Assembly: GCF_020733635.1 (NCBI RefSeq) | Contig: NZ_JAJFZL010000001.1 | Location: forward strand, 5,766,001-5,830,000 | Origin: Nocardia spumae | Lineage (GTDB): Bacteria > Actinomycetota > Actinomycetes > Mycobacteriales > Mycobacteriaceae | DNA: 64,000 nucleotides | Direction: 5' to 3' | Shown here: positions 44,313 to 54,460 of the stretch, piece after piece | Numbering within the stretch: the stretch's first letter is position 1 | How the letters are laid out: every line of letters begins with the position of its first letter | Notes under the pieces: model-generated | Databases searched by the model: none | Told to the model about the DNA's origin: nothing | What the model saw: only the letters and a program-made list of their open reading frames with translations | Translations under genes and position numbers: made by a program

Positions 44313-44484
44313 GCGAGATTCCCTTCTGCTCTACGGACGCGTCCACGACCACCGTATGCGTCGAAAAGACATCGGATTCGAAACGGAACCAACGCCCCGG
44401 AAAGTCTGCCACGACGGTCGCCGCCCCGCAATCACGGCGCCGCGTGTTCGTGATCGCCCGCGCACTACCGGTACGGTTGGTCCC

Positions 44485-46488
44485 GTGACCGGTCGCATCG
44501 CCATCGATGACACCGCCCCGGCCGTAGCGGGCGGATATCCGGCCAAGGCCGCGGTCGGTGAGGTGTTCCCCGTCCGGGCAGTGGTGTGGCGCGAGGGACA
44601 CGACCCGGTCGCCGCCACGCTCGCGGTGCGCGGGCCCGGCGGCGGCCGAACTCAGCGGATCCGCATGGCCCCGGAGTACGAGCCGGACGTGTTCAACGCC
44701 GTCTTCACCCCGAATACGCCGGGGCTGTGGACCTTTCGGGTCGAGGGCTGGGGGGATCCGATCGCCGGCTGGCGTGCCGCGGTGGAGGCGAAACTGGCGG
44801 TCGGGCAGAGCGCCACCGATCTGGCCAACGACCTCGAACTCGGTGCACGGCTGTTCGATCGGGCCGCACAGGCGGTGCCGAAGCGCCAATGGGAGAAGTT
44901 GCGCGCCGCCGCCGCCGCCCTTCGTGGCGACGCGCAACTACCGGCCCGCGTCGCACCCGCGTTCAGCGCCGAGGTCGGCGAGATCCTGCGGACGACACCG
45001 CTGCGCGACCTGGTGACCCGCGGCCCCGCCCACACCGTCCTGGTCGAGCGGCGACGAGCACTGGTCGGGTCCTGGTACGAATTCTTTCCGCGCTCCACCG
45101 GCGGCCGGGACGCCGAGGGCACCGCGATCCACGGCACCTTCGCCACCGCGCGCCGGGAACTGCCACGCATCGCCGCCATGGGCTTCGACGTCGTGTACCT
45201 CCCGCCGATACATCCCATCGGGACGATCAATCGCAAGGGCCCCAACAATTCTCTGACCTGCGAAACCGGCGATGTCGGATCGCCGTGGGCGATCGGATCG
45301 GCCGAAGGCGGCCACGACGCCATCCACCCGTTGCTGGGCACCGAAGCGGACTTCGTCGACTTCGTGGACGCCGCAACCGAACTGGGCCTCGAGGTGGCGC
45401 TGGATCTGGCCCTGCAGTGCGCACCCGACCACCCGTGGGTGGACAGCCATCCCGAATGGTTCACCACCCTGCCCGACGGCACCATCGCGTTCGCGGAGAA
45501 TCCGCCGAAGAAGTACCAGGACATCTACCCCCTGGATTTCGACAACGACCCCGACGGGCTGTACGCGGCGGTGCTGGGCGTGGTCCGGCATTGGATCGGG
45601 CTGGGCGTCAAGATCTTCCGGGTCGACAACCCGCACACCAAACCCGCCGACTTCTGGGAGTGGCTGATCGCCCAGGTCCGCCGCACCGATCCGGATGTGA
45701 TCTTCCTGTCCGAGGCGTTCACGGTGCCGGCGCGGCTCTACGGACTCGCGCGGCGCGGATTCTCGCAGTCCTATACCTATTTCACCTGGCGCACCGCCGG
45801 CCACGAACTGGCCGAATTCGCCCGCGAGCTCGCGGCGAAGGCCGATGAGGCCCGGCCCAACCTGTTCGTCAACACCCCGGACATCCTGCACGAGAGCCTG
45901 CAGCACGGCGGGCCCGGCATGTTCGCGGTGCGCGCCGTGCTGGCCGCGACACTGGGCCCGAGCTGGGGCGTGTACTCCGGATTCGAACTGTTCGAACACC
46001 AGGCCGTCGGCGCCGGCAGCGAAGAGTATCTCGATTCGGAGAAATATCAGCTGCGGCCCCGGCGATTCGCCGAAGCGGCGGCCCGCGGTGAATCGCTGGA
46101 ACCGTTCATCACCCGGCTCAACGAGATCCGGCGGGCCCACCCCGCGCTACAGCAGTTGCGCTGCATCACCTTTCACCAGGTCGACAACCCGGCACTACTG
46201 GCCTACTCGAAGGTCGATCCCGGCTCCGGCGATGCCGTCCTGGTCGTGGTGAACCTCAACCCGTTCGGCGCCGAGGACGGGATGATCTCACTGGATATGC
46301 CTGCCATCGGGCGGGAATGGCACGATCGTCCATCGGTCTACGACGAGATCAGCGGCGAGGAATACCACTGGGCTCAAACCAATTACGTGCGCCTGGATCC
46401 GGTCCGGGCGCCGGCGCATATCCTCGTCCTCCCGGCCGTATCGGCGGCCGAGCGAACCGAACTGGCCTACCGCAGGACGTTCCGATGA
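44485..46488 (+). CDS. glgE: Alpha-1,4-glucan:maltose-1-phosphate maltosyltransferase GlgE
   Basis: A 667-residue GH13_3 enzyme from GTG 44485; a TACGGT box 7 bases upstream suggests a leaderless transcript. The N-terminal beta-sandwich is followed by a TIM barrel. The nucleophile is Asp381 in [10 protein letters not shown], the general acid Glu410 in FLSEAFT. The family-typical region [16 protein letters not shown] is present. GlgE uses maltose-1-phosphate, made by Pep2/TreS, to extend linear glucan. It is essential in M. tuberculosis through toxic accumulation of its substrate. Confidence 0.95.
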   Translation: MTGRIAIDDTAPAVAGGYPAKAAVGEVFPVRAVVWREGHDPVAATLAVRGPGGGRTQRIRMAPEYEPDVFNAVFTPNTPGLWTFRVEGWGDPIAGWRAAVEAKLAVGQSATDLANDLELGARLFDRAAQAVPKRQWEKLRAAAAALRGDAQLPARVAPAFSAEVGEILRTTPLRDLVTRGPAHTVLVERRRALVGSWYEFFPRSTGGRDAEGTAIHGTFATARRELPRIAAMGFDVVYLPPIHPIGTINRKGPNNSLTCETGDVGSPWAIGSAEGGHDAIHPLLGTEADFVDFVDAATELGLEVALDLALQCAPDHPWVDSHPEWFTTLPDGTIAFAENPPKKYQDIYPLDFDNDPDGLYAAVLGVVRHWIGLGVKIFRVDNPHTKPADFWEWLIAQVRRTDPDVIFLSEAFTVPARLYGLARRGFSQSYTYFTWRTAGHELAEFARELAAKADEARPNLFVNTPDILHESLQHGGPGMFAVRAVLAATLGPSWGVYSGFELFEHQAVGAGSEEYLDSEKYQLRPRRFAEAAARGESLEPFITRLNEIRRAHPALQQLRCITFHQVDNPALLAYSKVDPGSGDAVLVVVNLNPFGAEDGMISLDMPAIGREWHDRPSVYDEISGEEYHWAQTNYVRLDPVRAPAHILVLPAVSAAERTELAYRRTFR

Positions 46489-46522
46489 TCGGCCGCGTGA
46501 CGGCGGTGCGGCGGCCGCGCCG

Positions 46523-48721
46523 ATGAATCGGCGCGATCTGATGCTCCTGGCAGCCGGCACCCACACCGATCCGCACACCGTGCTCGGCGCCCATCCACAT
46601 CCGCGCGGCACCGTCATCAGGACGCTGCGACCGCACGCCGATACGGTGGCGGCCCGCATCGGCGGCGTCGACCATCCCCTGGATCACATCGGGCACGGGG
46701 TCTTCGAGGGTGTTGTCGAATTCGCGGAGCTGTGGGACTACCGCCTGGTGGTGTCGTATCCGGGCGCGCGGACGGTGCTCACCGCCGACGGGTACCGCTT
46801 CCTGCCGACCCTGGGTGAGCTCGATCTACATCTGCTCGGCGAGGGACGTCATCAACGCCTCTGGCAGGTGCTCGGCGCCCATCCACAGCGATACACCACC
46901 CTCGACGGCGTGGTGACGGGCACCGCCTTCGCGGTGTGGGCTCCACATGCGCGCGGTGTCACCGTCTTCGGCGATTTCGACGGCTGGGGCGGGACGAGCA
47001 CGCCGATGCGGCGGCTCGGTTCATCGGGGGTGTGGGAGGTCTTCGTCCCCGGCGTCGAACCCGGTACGCGCTACAAATACCGCATTCACGGCGCCGACGG
47101 CCGCACCGCCGACCACGCAGATCCACTGGCCTTCGCCACCGAGGTCCCGCCCGCCACCGCCTCCGTCGTCACCGAGAGCACCTACGAGTGGCGCGATCGG
47201 CAGTGGTGCGCCGCGCGTGCCGAGCGCGATCCCACGCGGGCGCCGATGAGTATCTACGAGTTGCATCTGGGTTCGTGGCGGCCCGGCACGGACTACCGGG
47301 CCGCGGCGGAGGAGCTCGCGGAATACGTTCGGGCACTGGGATTCACGCATATCGAACTGCTGCCCGTCGCCGAGCACCCCTTCGGCGGATCCTGGGGCTA
47401 CCAGGTCACCTCCTACTACGCACCGACCGCACGCTTCGGATCCCCCGACGATTTCCGGGCCTTCGTCGACCATCTGCACAGCCGCGGTATCGGCGTGATC
47501 CTGGACTGGGTTCCCGGCCACTTTCCCCGCGACGAGTGGGCACTGGCCCGCTTCGACGGCACCCCGCTCTACGAACATGCCGACCCCCGGCGTGGTGAGC
47601 AATTGGAGTGGGGCACCTACGTTTTCGACTACGGGCGCAACGAGGTGCGCAACTTCCTGGTCGCCAACGCGCGGTTCTGGATCGAGGAATTCCATATCGA
47701 CGGACTGCGCGTCGACGCCGTCGCCTCCATGCTCTACCTGGACTATTCGCGACCGCCCGGCGGCTGGGAGCCCAATATCCACGGCGGCCGTGAGAATCTG
47801 GAGGCGGTGGCCTTCCTACGGGAGATGAACGCCGCGGTGCACACCCACCATCCGGGTGTGGTCACCATCGCCGAGGAGTCCACCACCTGGCCCGGCGTCA
47901 CCCGCTCCACCGATGTCGGCGGCCTCGGCTTCACGCTCAAATGGAATATGGGCTGGATGCACGACACGCTCGGCTACCTCGGCCACGATCAGGTGCACCG
48001 CAGCTGGCACCACAGCGAGATCACCTTCTCGGTGGTCTACGCCTGGAGCGAGAACTTTCTGCTGCCGATCAGCCACGACGAGGTCGTGCACGGCAAGGGC
48101 ACGCTGTGGACGCGGATGCCGGGTGACGATTACGCCAAGGCCTGCGGTGTGCGGGCGCTACTGGCTTATATGTGGGCGCATCCGGGCAAGCAGCTGTTGT
48201 TCATGGGCCAGGAGTTCGGGCAGTTCCGCGAGTGGTCCCACGATCGCGGCCTGGACTGGGACGAACTGGCCAACCCGCTGCACGCCGGCATCCGGCTGCT
48301 GGTCACCGATCTCAACACCGTCTACCGCACGTATCCCGCCCTGTGGACCCTGGACACCTCACCCGGCGGTTACGCCTGGATCGAGGCCGACGACCACACC
48401 AACAACGTGGTGGCCTTCCTGCGCTACGGCAGTGACGGCTCGGTGGTGGCGTGCGCCGTCAACTTCTCCGGTGTCGAGCAGCGCGGGTACCGGATCGGAT
48501 TGCCCGTCGCGGGCCGCTGGCGGGAGATCCTCAATTCCGACGCGACCACCTACGGCGGCAGCGGCACCGGCAACCTCGGTGGGGTCGACGCCACCGAGAT
48601 GCCCTGGCACGGCAGGCCTTGTTCCGCCGAGTTGGTCCTCGCACCGAACAGCGCGATCTGGCTGACCTCGGACTCTCAGAACCTCCAGGGCGCCGGCAGA
48701 TCGGGAACGACACATCCGTAG
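46523..48721 (+). CDS. glgB: 1,4-alpha-glucan branching enzyme
   Basis: A 732-residue GH13_9 protein 34 bases after glgE. It has two N-terminal CBM48-like modules ([15 protein letters not shown] and [20 protein letters not shown]). The nucleophile is Asp398 in [11 protein letters not shown] and the acid Glu451 in [10 protein letters not shown]; the [16 protein letters not shown] loop is also typical. It introduces alpha-1,6 branches in the GlgE product. The 3' end overlaps the convergent SSI-like gene by 46 bases. Confidence 0.95.
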   Translation: MNRRDLMLLAAGTHTDPHTVLGAHPHPRGTVIRTLRPHADTVAARIGGVDHPLDHIGHGVFEGVVEFAELWDYRLVVSYPGARTVLTADGYRFLPTLGELDLHLLGEGRHQRLWQVLGAHPQRYTTLDGVVTGTAFAVWAPHARGVTVFGDFDGWGGTSTPMRRLGSSGVWEVFVPGVEPGTRYKYRIHGADGRTADHADPLAFATEVPPATASVVTESTYEWRDRQWCAARAERDPTRAPMSIYELHLGSWRPGTDYRAAAEELAEYVRALGFTHIELLPVAEHPFGGSWGYQVTSYYAPTARFGSPDDFRAFVDHLHSRGIGVILDWVPGHFPRDEWALARFDGTPLYEHADPRRGEQLEWGTYVFDYGRNEVRNFLVANARFWIEEFHIDGLRVDAVASMLYLDYSRPPGGWEPNIHGGRENLEAVAFLREMNAAVHTHHPGVVTIAEESTTWPGVTRSTDVGGLGFTLKWNMGWMHDTLGYLGHDQVHRSWHHSEITFSVVYAWSENFLLPISHDEVVHGKGTLWTRMPGDDYAKACGVRALLAYMWAHPGKQLLFMGQEFGQFREWSHDRGLDWDELANPLHAGIRLLVTDLNTVYRTYPALWTLDTSPGGYAWIEADDHTNNVVAFLRYGSDGSVVACAVNFSGVEQRGYRIGLPVAGRWREILNSDATTYGGSGTGNLGGVDATEMPWHGRPCSAELVLAPNSAIWLTSDSQNLQGAGRSGTTHP

Positions 48722-49044
48722 GTGCGCTCGACCGAGACCGGCGTAGCCCGCACGGTGCCGTGCGCGCGCAGTTCCACCGGGTAGTAGCGGAAGCACCGGA
48801 CACCGGAATCCGAATCGGGCAGGACCAGTTCGGCGTCGGCCAGATATGCGCACGCACCCGCCGGATCGGGATGTGAACCGCCGACCGGATCGCAGGTCAG
48901 GGTCACGGTCCGGGGCGCGCGATCCGGTTCGGTACGGGTGAAGACCACACTGGTGGTGCTGTCGCCCGCGGCGGCGCTGCCCGCGGGCACCAGCACGGCC
49001 GCCGCGCATATCGCGCCGACCAGACAACGCATCACCGCGATCAC
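48676..49044 (-). CDS. Secreted subtilisin-inhibitor-like (SSI) protein
   Basis: A 122-residue protein from GTG 49044 (GGAGG 4 bases upstream). A signal peptide covers about residues 1-26 ([21 protein letters not shown]). The mature part contains [20 protein letters not shown], the conserved first disulfide of SSI, and a second cysteine pair further on ([18 protein letters not shown]). It should inhibit a secreted subtilisin or trypsin-like protease. The reactive loop cannot be assigned securely. The end overlaps glgB antisense. Confidence 0.82.
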   Translation of the reverse strand: MIAVMRCLVGAICAAAVLVPAGSAAAGDSTTSVVFTRTEPDRAPRTVTLTCDPVGGSHPDPAGACAYLADAELVLPDSDSGVRCFRYYPVELRAHGTVRATPVSVERTYGCVVPDLPAPWRF

Positions 49045-49097
49045 GTGACCTCCGCTCCCATCCCCGCGCCGGTGCCGCCGCGATGGTGGTCCGCCAC

Positions 49098-49994
49098 TCA
49101 GTACAGGGCCGTGGCCAGCTTGCGCCGAGCCGCCACCACGATCGGATCGGCGGTGTCGAACAGTTCGAAAAGCTCCACCAGCCGGGAGCGCACCCGGTTC
49201 CGATCGTCGCCGGCCGTGCGCTTGATCAGCCCGATCAGTCGATCGAAGGCGGCGTCGGGCTGCTGATTGAACAGTTCGGCGTCGGCGGCGACGAACGCGG
49301 CATCGATATCGGCGGGATCGGCGTCGGCGACCGCGATCGCGTCGGCGGGCAGGGACCGGGCGCGGGCGAAGAACCGCACCTGACGCAAGGCCGCCTTGGC
49401 CTCCTCATTGGCCGGTTCCGCGGCCAGAATCGCTTCGTAGGCCGCTTCGGCACCGGCGATATCGCCCTGGTCGAGCGCCTCCTCGGCGGCGACGAAACGG
49501 GGGTCCTCGGGCGCGGGGGCCTCACCCTGTTCGGCGTCGGCTCCGGGCAGCTTGCCCTGTACGGCATCGACGACCGCGTCGAGCCACTGCTTGACCTGCG
49601 CCTCCGGCTGCGCGCCCTGGAAGTCCGCGAGCGGCTGCCCGGCGGCGACCGCGATTACCGTCGGAATCCCCTGCACACCGAAGGCCTGCGCGATGCGCAT
49701 ATTCGGTTCCGCCTCGACGGTGGCCAGTTCCCAGCTGCCCTGGGCCGCGCCGACCAGCCGCTCGAATAGCTTGACCAAATCGACGCTGCCCGGACTGCGC
49801 TGGGAGTACAGGACGACGACCACCGGCACCTCGAGCGATCGCCGCAGCACCTTGGTCTCGAAATCGGCCTCGGTGACGGCATGATCGCCCGGGACATCCG
49901 TGGCGGCCGGCTGTTTGAGAGCGGACAGATCCACCGCGCCGGACATGGCGGCGGCGACGGCGGGCGAGGGACGACGTGCGGCAGGTCGAGTCAC
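49098..49994 (-). CDS. Thioredoxin-fold/TPR co-chaperone-like protein, Rv1324-like
   Basis: A 298-residue YbbN/CnoX-like protein. The thioredoxin domain (about residues 40-150) has VPVVVVLYSQRSPGSVDLVKLFERL, so the usual CxxC is replaced by SQRS. The helical C-terminal half has TPR motifs (AAEEALDQGDIAGAEAAYEAILAAEPANEEAKAALRQVRF). Such proteins protect clients under oxidative stress. Loss of CxxC means it cannot do thiol exchange through that site. It is positioned like Rv1324 in M. tuberculosis. Confidence 0.88.
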   Translation of the reverse strand: MTRPAARRPSPAVAAAMSGAVDLSALKQPAATDVPGDHAVTEADFETKVLRRSLEVPVVVVLYSQRSPGSVDLVKLFERLVGAAQGSWELATVEAEPNMRIAQAFGVQGIPTVIAVAAGQPLADFQGAQPEAQVKQWLDAVVDAVQGKLPGADAEQGEAPAPEDPRFVAAEEALDQGDIAGAEAAYEAILAAEPANEEAKAALRQVRFFARARSLPADAIAVADADPADIDAAFVAADAELFNQQPDAAFDRLIGLIKRTAGDDRNRVRSRLVELFELFDTADPIVVAARRKLATALY

Positions 49995-50007
49995 GGCATC
50001 CAGTTTG

Positions 50008-50370
50008 TCACGACGTGGCGGATGCCGTGGCCGGGGTCGGGCTCAGCTCTCCCAATTGTCCGGTCCGGATCGCCCACCGCTCGAACCACACCGAGGTGAA
50101 CGGCACCACCGACGACACCAGTCCCAGCAGAATCGTCTTACCGGGCCATTCGTATTCACGCCAGGCCAGCAGCAGGCTCACCGCGTAGAGCACGAAGATG
50201 AGCCCGTGCAGCATGCCGAACACCATCACCGGCCAGGTGATGGGTTCGGGCAGCCGCTTGAGTACCGACCCCATCAGCAGCAACGCCCACGACGGCGCTT
50301 CCAGGAGTCCGAACAGTCGCACTCGCTTGGCCACGGTGCTCACGTCGAAGAATTCGCCCATGAGCACCAT
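50008..50370 (-). CDS. DUF3817 membrane protein (second paralogue)
   Basis: A 120-residue protein; ATG 50370 or ATG 50361 may be used. It matches the DUF3817 pattern: VRLFGLLEAPSWALLLMGSVLKRL, HGLIFVLYAVSLLLAW and LVSSVVPFTSVWFERW, with three membrane helices. The first paralogue in the window lies at 25142. The function is unknown. It is 13 bases before the start of the thioredoxin/TPR gene and may be co-transcribed with it. Confidence 0.82.
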   Translation of the reverse strand: MVLMGEFFDVSTVAKRVRLFGLLEAPSWALLLMGSVLKRLPEPITWPVMVFGMLHGLIFVLYAVSLLLAWREYEWPGKTILLGLVSSVVPFTSVWFERWAIRTGQLGELSPTPATASATS

Positions 50371-50447
50371 TGTGCCGAACGACTACGGAGTGTCGTAGTC
50401 GGTGTGGGTCATGCCACACGCCCCGGCCCGCGACCGGTGACGGCCCG

Positions 50448-51629
50448 TCACACCCGCACGATGAGGGCGTCGCCCTGACCGCCGCCGCCGCACAGCGCCG
50501 CGACGCCGACACCGCCGCCGCGCCGCTTCAGTTCCAGCGCCAGGTGCAGCAGGATCCGCGCGCCCGACATGCCGAGCGGGTGGCCGATCGCGATAGCGCC
50601 ACCGTTGACGTTGACCTTCTCCGGATCGATGCCCAGCTTGCGGGTCGAAGCGATGCCTACCGCGGCGAACGCCTCGTTGATCTCCACCAGATCCAGATCG
50701 GCAGGCGAAATACCCTCTTTCGCACAGGCTTTCGCGATCGCGTTGGCCGGCTGCTCCTGCAGTGTGGAATCCGGACCGGCCACCACACCCGCGGCGCCGA
50801 TCTCGGCGATCCAGCTCAGGCCCAGCGCTTGCGCCTTCTCCTTGCTCATCACGACCACCGCGGCCGCGCCGTCGGAGATCTGTGACGCCGTACCGGCGGT
50901 GATGGTGCCGTCCTTCGCGAACGCCGGACGCAGCTTGGACAGCGACTCCACGGTCGTATCCGCGCGGATGCCCTCGTCCTCGGCGACCACGATCGGGTCG
51001 CCCTTGCGCTGCGGCACCGACACCGGCGCCACCTCGTCGGCGAACACACCGTTCTTCCAGGCCGCCGCGGCCTTCTGATGGGAGGCGGCCGCGAACGCGT
51101 CCTGCTCGGCGCGGCCGATACCGTCACCGGCGTTGCGCGACTCGGTCAGCGCACCCATCGCCTGATCGGTGAAGATGTCGTGCAGCCCGTCGTAGGCCAT
51201 GTGGTCACGCAGCGTCACATCGCCGTATTTGAAACCCTGGCGGCTCTTCTCCAGCATATGCGGGGCCTGGCTCATCGACTCCTGCCCACCGGCCACCACG
51301 ACCTCGTACTCACCGGCACGAATCAGCTGATCCGCCAAGGCGATAGCGTTGATACCGGACAAACACACCTTGTTCAGTGTCAACGCCGGCACATCCATCG
51401 AAATACCACCCGCGACCGCCGCCTGCCGAGCCGGAATCTGCCCGGCACCCGCGGTCAGCACCTGACCCATGATCACGTAATCGACCAGCTCGGGCGATAC
51501 TCCGCCCTTCTCCAGCGCCGCCTTGATCGCGAATCCACCCAGATCCGACCCGGAGAACCCGGACAGCCCACCGAGCAGCCGGCCGACGGGCGTACGAGCA
51601 CCGGAGACGATGACAGAGGTGGTGGCCAC
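50448..51629 (-). CDS. fadA4: Acetyl-CoA acetyltransferase (thiolase)
   Basis: A 393-residue thiolase. All three active-site regions are present: Cys89 in NKVCLSG, His in GHPLGMSG, and Cys in [11 protein letters not shown]. It condenses two acetyl-CoA or cleaves 3-ketoacyl-CoA. The symbol is by analogy with M. tuberculosis fadA4 (Rv1323), which has the same neighbours. It is divergent from the epimerase gene with 109 bases between starts. Confidence 0.93.
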   Translation of the reverse strand: MATTSVIVSGARTPVGRLLGGLSGFSGSDLGGFAIKAALEKGGVSPELVDYVIMGQVLTAGAGQIPARQAAVAGGISMDVPALTLNKVCLSGINAIALADQLIRAGEYEVVVAGGQESMSQAPHMLEKSRQGFKYGDVTLRDHMAYDGLHDIFTDQAMGALTESRNAGDGIGRAEQDAFAAASHQKAAAAWKNGVFADEVAPVSVPQRKGDPIVVAEDEGIRADTTVESLSKLRPAFAKDGTITAGTASQISDGAAAVVVMSKEKAQALGLSWIAEIGAAGVVAGPDSTLQEQPANAIAKACAKEGISPADLDLVEINEAFAAVGIASTRKLGIDPEKVNVNGGAIAIGHPLGMSGARILLHLALELKRRGGGVGVAALCGGGGQGDALIVRV

Positions 51630-51738
51630 GATGAACCTCGCTTCTCGAATTCGGGGACGGCGCAGCGGCCGCTCTCGTACTCAACGGTAACCCGTGCCGT
51701 CCCGGTAGCTCCATACAGGTGCGCGCTACCTTCGAAGG

Positions 51739-52209
51739 GTGAGCAATACCGATACGTCCGCTTTCATCCCCGCCGACTACGTGATCGCCGTCGACCATGT
51801 CGGCGTCGCCGTACCCGACCTCGACACCGCGGTCGCCTGGTACTCCGACAATCTCGGCATGGTCGAGACGCACCGTGAGGTCAATGAGGCCCAGGGTGTG
51901 CACGAGGCGATGCTGTCGCTGCCCGGCGCCGGCGACGACGCCACTGCTCTGCAGTTGCTGGCCCCGCTCAACGAAGAGTCGACAATCGCCAAGTTCATCG
52001 ACCGCAACGGCCCGGGATTGCAGCAACTGGCCTACCGCGTCACCGATATCGATGCCGTGGCAACCTTTCTGCGAGGCCGCGGCATCCGTTTGCTGTACGA
52101 GGCACCGCGCTCGGGCACCGCGAACTCCCGGATCAACTTCGTACATCCGAAGGATGCTGGCGGTGTGCTCATCGAACTCGTCGAACCGGCCGCGAATCCT
52201 ACTCACTAG
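51739..52209 (+). CDS. mce (epimerase): Methylmalonyl-CoA epimerase
   Basis: A 156-residue VOC-fold protein from GTG 51739. It has the first metal His in VIAVDHVGVAVPDLDTAVAWY (His20), GLQQLAYRV in the middle and the final Glu in GVLIELVEP. It interconverts (2R)- and (2S)-methylmalonyl-CoA in propionate metabolism. The mutase it serves is B12-dependent; a cobalamin adenosyltransferase gene lies 10 kb to the right. Do not confuse the symbol with the mammalian-cell-entry genes. Confidence 0.9.
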   Translation: MSNTDTSAFIPADYVIAVDHVGVAVPDLDTAVAWYSDNLGMVETHREVNEAQGVHEAMLSLPGAGDDATALQLLAPLNEESTIAKFIDRNGPGLQQLAYRVTDIDAVATFLRGRGIRLLYEAPRSGTANSRINFVHPKDAGGVLIELVEPAANPTH

Positions 52210-52295
52210 TACCGGAATCCGACGACGGAAACAGTTCGTAACGACATTCGCAGTCGACTCACCATGGTGGGTCGACAGGCTGTAGTTTGTGGGGC

Positions 52296-53288
52296 ATGTC
52301 GTCCACTGAGCCCGATCGCAATCGCTTCGTCGCGTTGCCCTTCACGGTAGTCCGTAAAGGCTACGACCGTGACGAAGTACGCAATTACTTCGACCGCTTC
52401 GATGCCGAGCTGAGGGTCACCGCAACAGATCGCGATGCCGCCGCCGCTCAGGCCCGCAACCTGGCCGCCCAGCTGGAGGACGCCCGCGACGAGATCGACG
52501 AGCTTCGCAAGGAAGTCGATCGCCTGTCGGTTCCGCCCACCACCGCGGAAGGCATGAGCGATCGTATTTCCCGGATGCTGCGTTTGGCATCCGACGAGGC
52601 GTCCGAAGTCCGCGCGCAGGCGCAGGCCGAGGCCGCCGAGATGATCTCCATCGCGGAGCAGCAGGCCACCGAGATGCGCGGCAAGTACGAGTCGCTGCTG
52701 TCGGAGACCAAGGAGAAGCGCGAAGCGCTCGAGGTCGAGTTCGAGCAGACCCTCTCGAACGCGCGCACCGAGTCCGCCAAGATCGTCGAGGCCGCCCAGG
52801 CCGATGCCACCCGCATCACCAAGGAAGCCGAGGCCAAGCGCAAGTCCGCACAGCAGGACTTCGAGGCCACGATGGCCGAGAAGCGCACCAAGCTCACCAA
52901 GGCCATGGAGGAGCTGGAGGCGTCCAGCCGCGCCGACGCCGCTCAGCGCATCAAAGAGGCCACCGACGAGTCCAACCGTCTGGTTACCTCCGCCACCCAG
53001 TCCGCCGATCGCAAGATCGCGCACGCGAAGGAACTGGCCGAGGAGATGCGCGTGCTGCGCGGTCGAGTCCTGGCCCAGCTGTTGGGAATTCGCGGCCAGC
53101 TCGATTCCGTTCCGGCCATGCTGGCGGCGGTCAATCGCGAGAGCGAACTGCTCGACGGCGCACCGGAGCAGCGTTCACTGTCCGGTAAGCAGTCCGGTTC
53201 CGGCCGGCAGAAGGCCATCCCCGAGGTCAAGGCGGAAGACGAAGAGTCCGTCGACGAAGAGCGCGAAAGCGCCGAAGTCTCGAGCTGA
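52296..53288 (+). CDS. DivIVA-like coiled-coil protein
   Basis: A 330-residue protein from ATG 52296 (a TAGTTT box 8 bases upstream suggests a leaderless transcript; a TTG start 9 bases upstream is unlikely). The N-terminal 40 residues resemble the DivIVA membrane-binding lobe (LPFTVVRKGYDRDEVRNYFDRFDAEL). Residues 45-265 are one long coiled coil rich in Glu, Ala, Arg and Lys. The acidic tail ends EDEESVDEERESAEVSS. It is likely a polar scaffold like Wag31 or the Scy/FilP filaments; it is distinct from Wag31, which would be beside the ftsZ cluster. Confidence 0.85.
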   Translation: MSSTEPDRNRFVALPFTVVRKGYDRDEVRNYFDRFDAELRVTATDRDAAAAQARNLAAQLEDARDEIDELRKEVDRLSVPPTTAEGMSDRISRMLRLASDEASEVRAQAQAEAAEMISIAEQQATEMRGKYESLLSETKEKREALEVEFEQTLSNARTESAKIVEAAQADATRITKEAEAKRKSAQQDFEATMAEKRTKLTKAMEELEASSRADAAQRIKEATDESNRLVTSATQSADRKIAHAKELAEEMRVLRGRVLAQLLGIRGQLDSVPAMLAAVNRESELLDGAPEQRSLSGKQSGSGRQKAIPEVKAEDEESVDEERESAEVSS

Positions 53289-53333
53289 CACACGCCACAC
53301 CCTCAGGGCGACAACTTTTCACTACTCGTTTCG

Positions 53334-53362
53334 AGGCCGCTCCCGCGCCGCGGGGGCGGCCT
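53334..53362 (+). terminator. Terminator after the DivIVA-like gene
   Basis: A 13-base stem (53334-53346 with 53350-53362, one G-T wobble) with a 3-base loop is followed by TCCCTATAT. It lies between convergent genes. Confidence 0.65.
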
Positions 53363-53412
53363 TCCCTATATCGTGGGTCGCTGCCTCGCGACGAGAACGA
53401 CTCGCCGCGCGG

Positions 53413-53718
53413 TCAGGACCAGCGGCGGGTGATCGTCCGCGTGTGCCGCCCACGCCAGCAACCGGAATGCCAATGGCGACGGTCGTCTTCGCCGCCGTCG
53501 GCGGGCCAGGCGACGATATGAGCGGTACCGGCCGGGATTTCGTGATCGCACCCCGGGCACCGGTACGTCTTCACCGCGCGAGAACCCGGAATCGTCCGCA
53601 CCACATAGCTTTCCGCACCGCCGGGTCCGGATTCCGTGCGGCCGAACACGTCCCCGATCGGCCGCGATTCCCGAGGGAACCGCGACGACGACCGGGGACG
53701 GGGCTTACGGCGTGGCAC
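53413..53718 (-). CDS. Small zinc-ribbon-like protein, Rv1322-like by position
   Basis: A 101-residue basic protein. The N-terminal 30 residues are Arg/Pro/Ser-rich. The core TYRCPGCDHEIPAGTAHIVAWP and RRHWHSGCWRGR provides CxxC plus His/Cys ligands for one zinc. Homologues are often misnamed 'ATP/GTP-binding protein'. It is 6 bases upstream of the start of nucS on the same strand, suggesting a linked role in DNA metabolism; that is inference. Confidence 0.75.
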   Translation of the reverse strand: MPRRKPRPRSSSRFPRESRPIGDVFGRTESGPGGAESYVVRTIPGSRAVKTYRCPGCDHEIPAGTAHIVAWPADGGEDDRRHWHSGCWRGRHTRTITRRWS

Positions 53719-53724
53719 GGCGAC

Positions 53725-54414
53725 TCAGAACAGTCGGAACTCGGAGCTGTCGGTGCCGCGCAAGGCATCGTAATCGAGTGTGACGCAGCGGATCCCGCGA
53801 TCGGTCGCCAACGTGCGCGCCTGCGGTTTGATCTGCTGAGCGGCGAATACGCCGGCTACCGGCGCCAGTAGCGGATCGCGGTTCAGCAGCTCCAGATAGC
53901 GCGTCAGCTGTTCCACACCGTCGATCTCACCGCGACGTTTGATCTCGACCGCCACGGTGGCCCCGGCGGCGTCCCGGCACAGGATATCCACCGGCCCGAT
54001 CGCGGTCATGTACTCGCGCCGGATCAGCGAATAACCGTCACCGAGGGTGCCGATGTGCTCGGCGAGCAGTTCTTGCAGGTGGGCTTCCACACCGTCCTTG
54101 ACGAGCCCCGGATCGACACCGAGCTCGTGTTCCGAGTCGTGTTCGATGTTCTCGACGGTGATCCGCAGCTCCTCGCCGGCTTTGTTGGTCACCACCCATA
54201 GCCGGGAGTCGTCGGGCACAGCGTCGGGTTCGGCTACGCGCTCCTCCATCCAGCACGGCGGGCTCATCCAATTCAGCGGTTTGTAGGAACCGCCGTCGGA
54301 ATGCACCAGCACGGAGCCGTCGGCCTTCATCATCAGCAGGCGACGAGCCATCGGGAGATGTGCGGTGAGCCGACCCACGTAATCGACCTGGCAACGAGCA
54401 ATCACAAGGCGCAC
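53725..54414 (-). CDS. nucS: Endonuclease NucS (mismatch-specific, EndoMS)
   Basis: A 229-residue protein. The nuclease core shows PVDILCRD (Asp143) and [20 protein letters not shown] (Glu157, Lys159), and the C-terminal EFRLF (225-229) is a beta-clamp-binding type tail. NucS is the key enzyme of the non-canonical mismatch repair pathway in actinobacteria lacking MutS/MutL. It is followed by the zinc protein gene. Confidence 0.93.
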   Translation of the reverse strand: MRLVIARCQVDYVGRLTAHLPMARRLLMMKADGSVLVHSDGGSYKPLNWMSPPCWMEERVAEPDAVPDDSRLWVVTNKAGEELRITVENIEHDSEHELGVDPGLVKDGVEAHLQELLAEHIGTLGDGYSLIRREYMTAIGPVDILCRDAAGATVAVEIKRRGEIDGVEQLTRYLELLNRDPLLAPVAGVFAAQQIKPQARTLATDRGIRCVTLDYDALRGTDSSEFRLF

Positions 54415-54460
54415 CGGTCGAGTTTAGGCCCTGGGCGGGATCGCTTGTGGCGCGGGGCGA

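Noticed and set aside
41379-44453. Open frame of 1024 codons on the plus strand
   Set aside because: It lies opposite glgP and the dienelactone hydrolase gene. No domain is visible.
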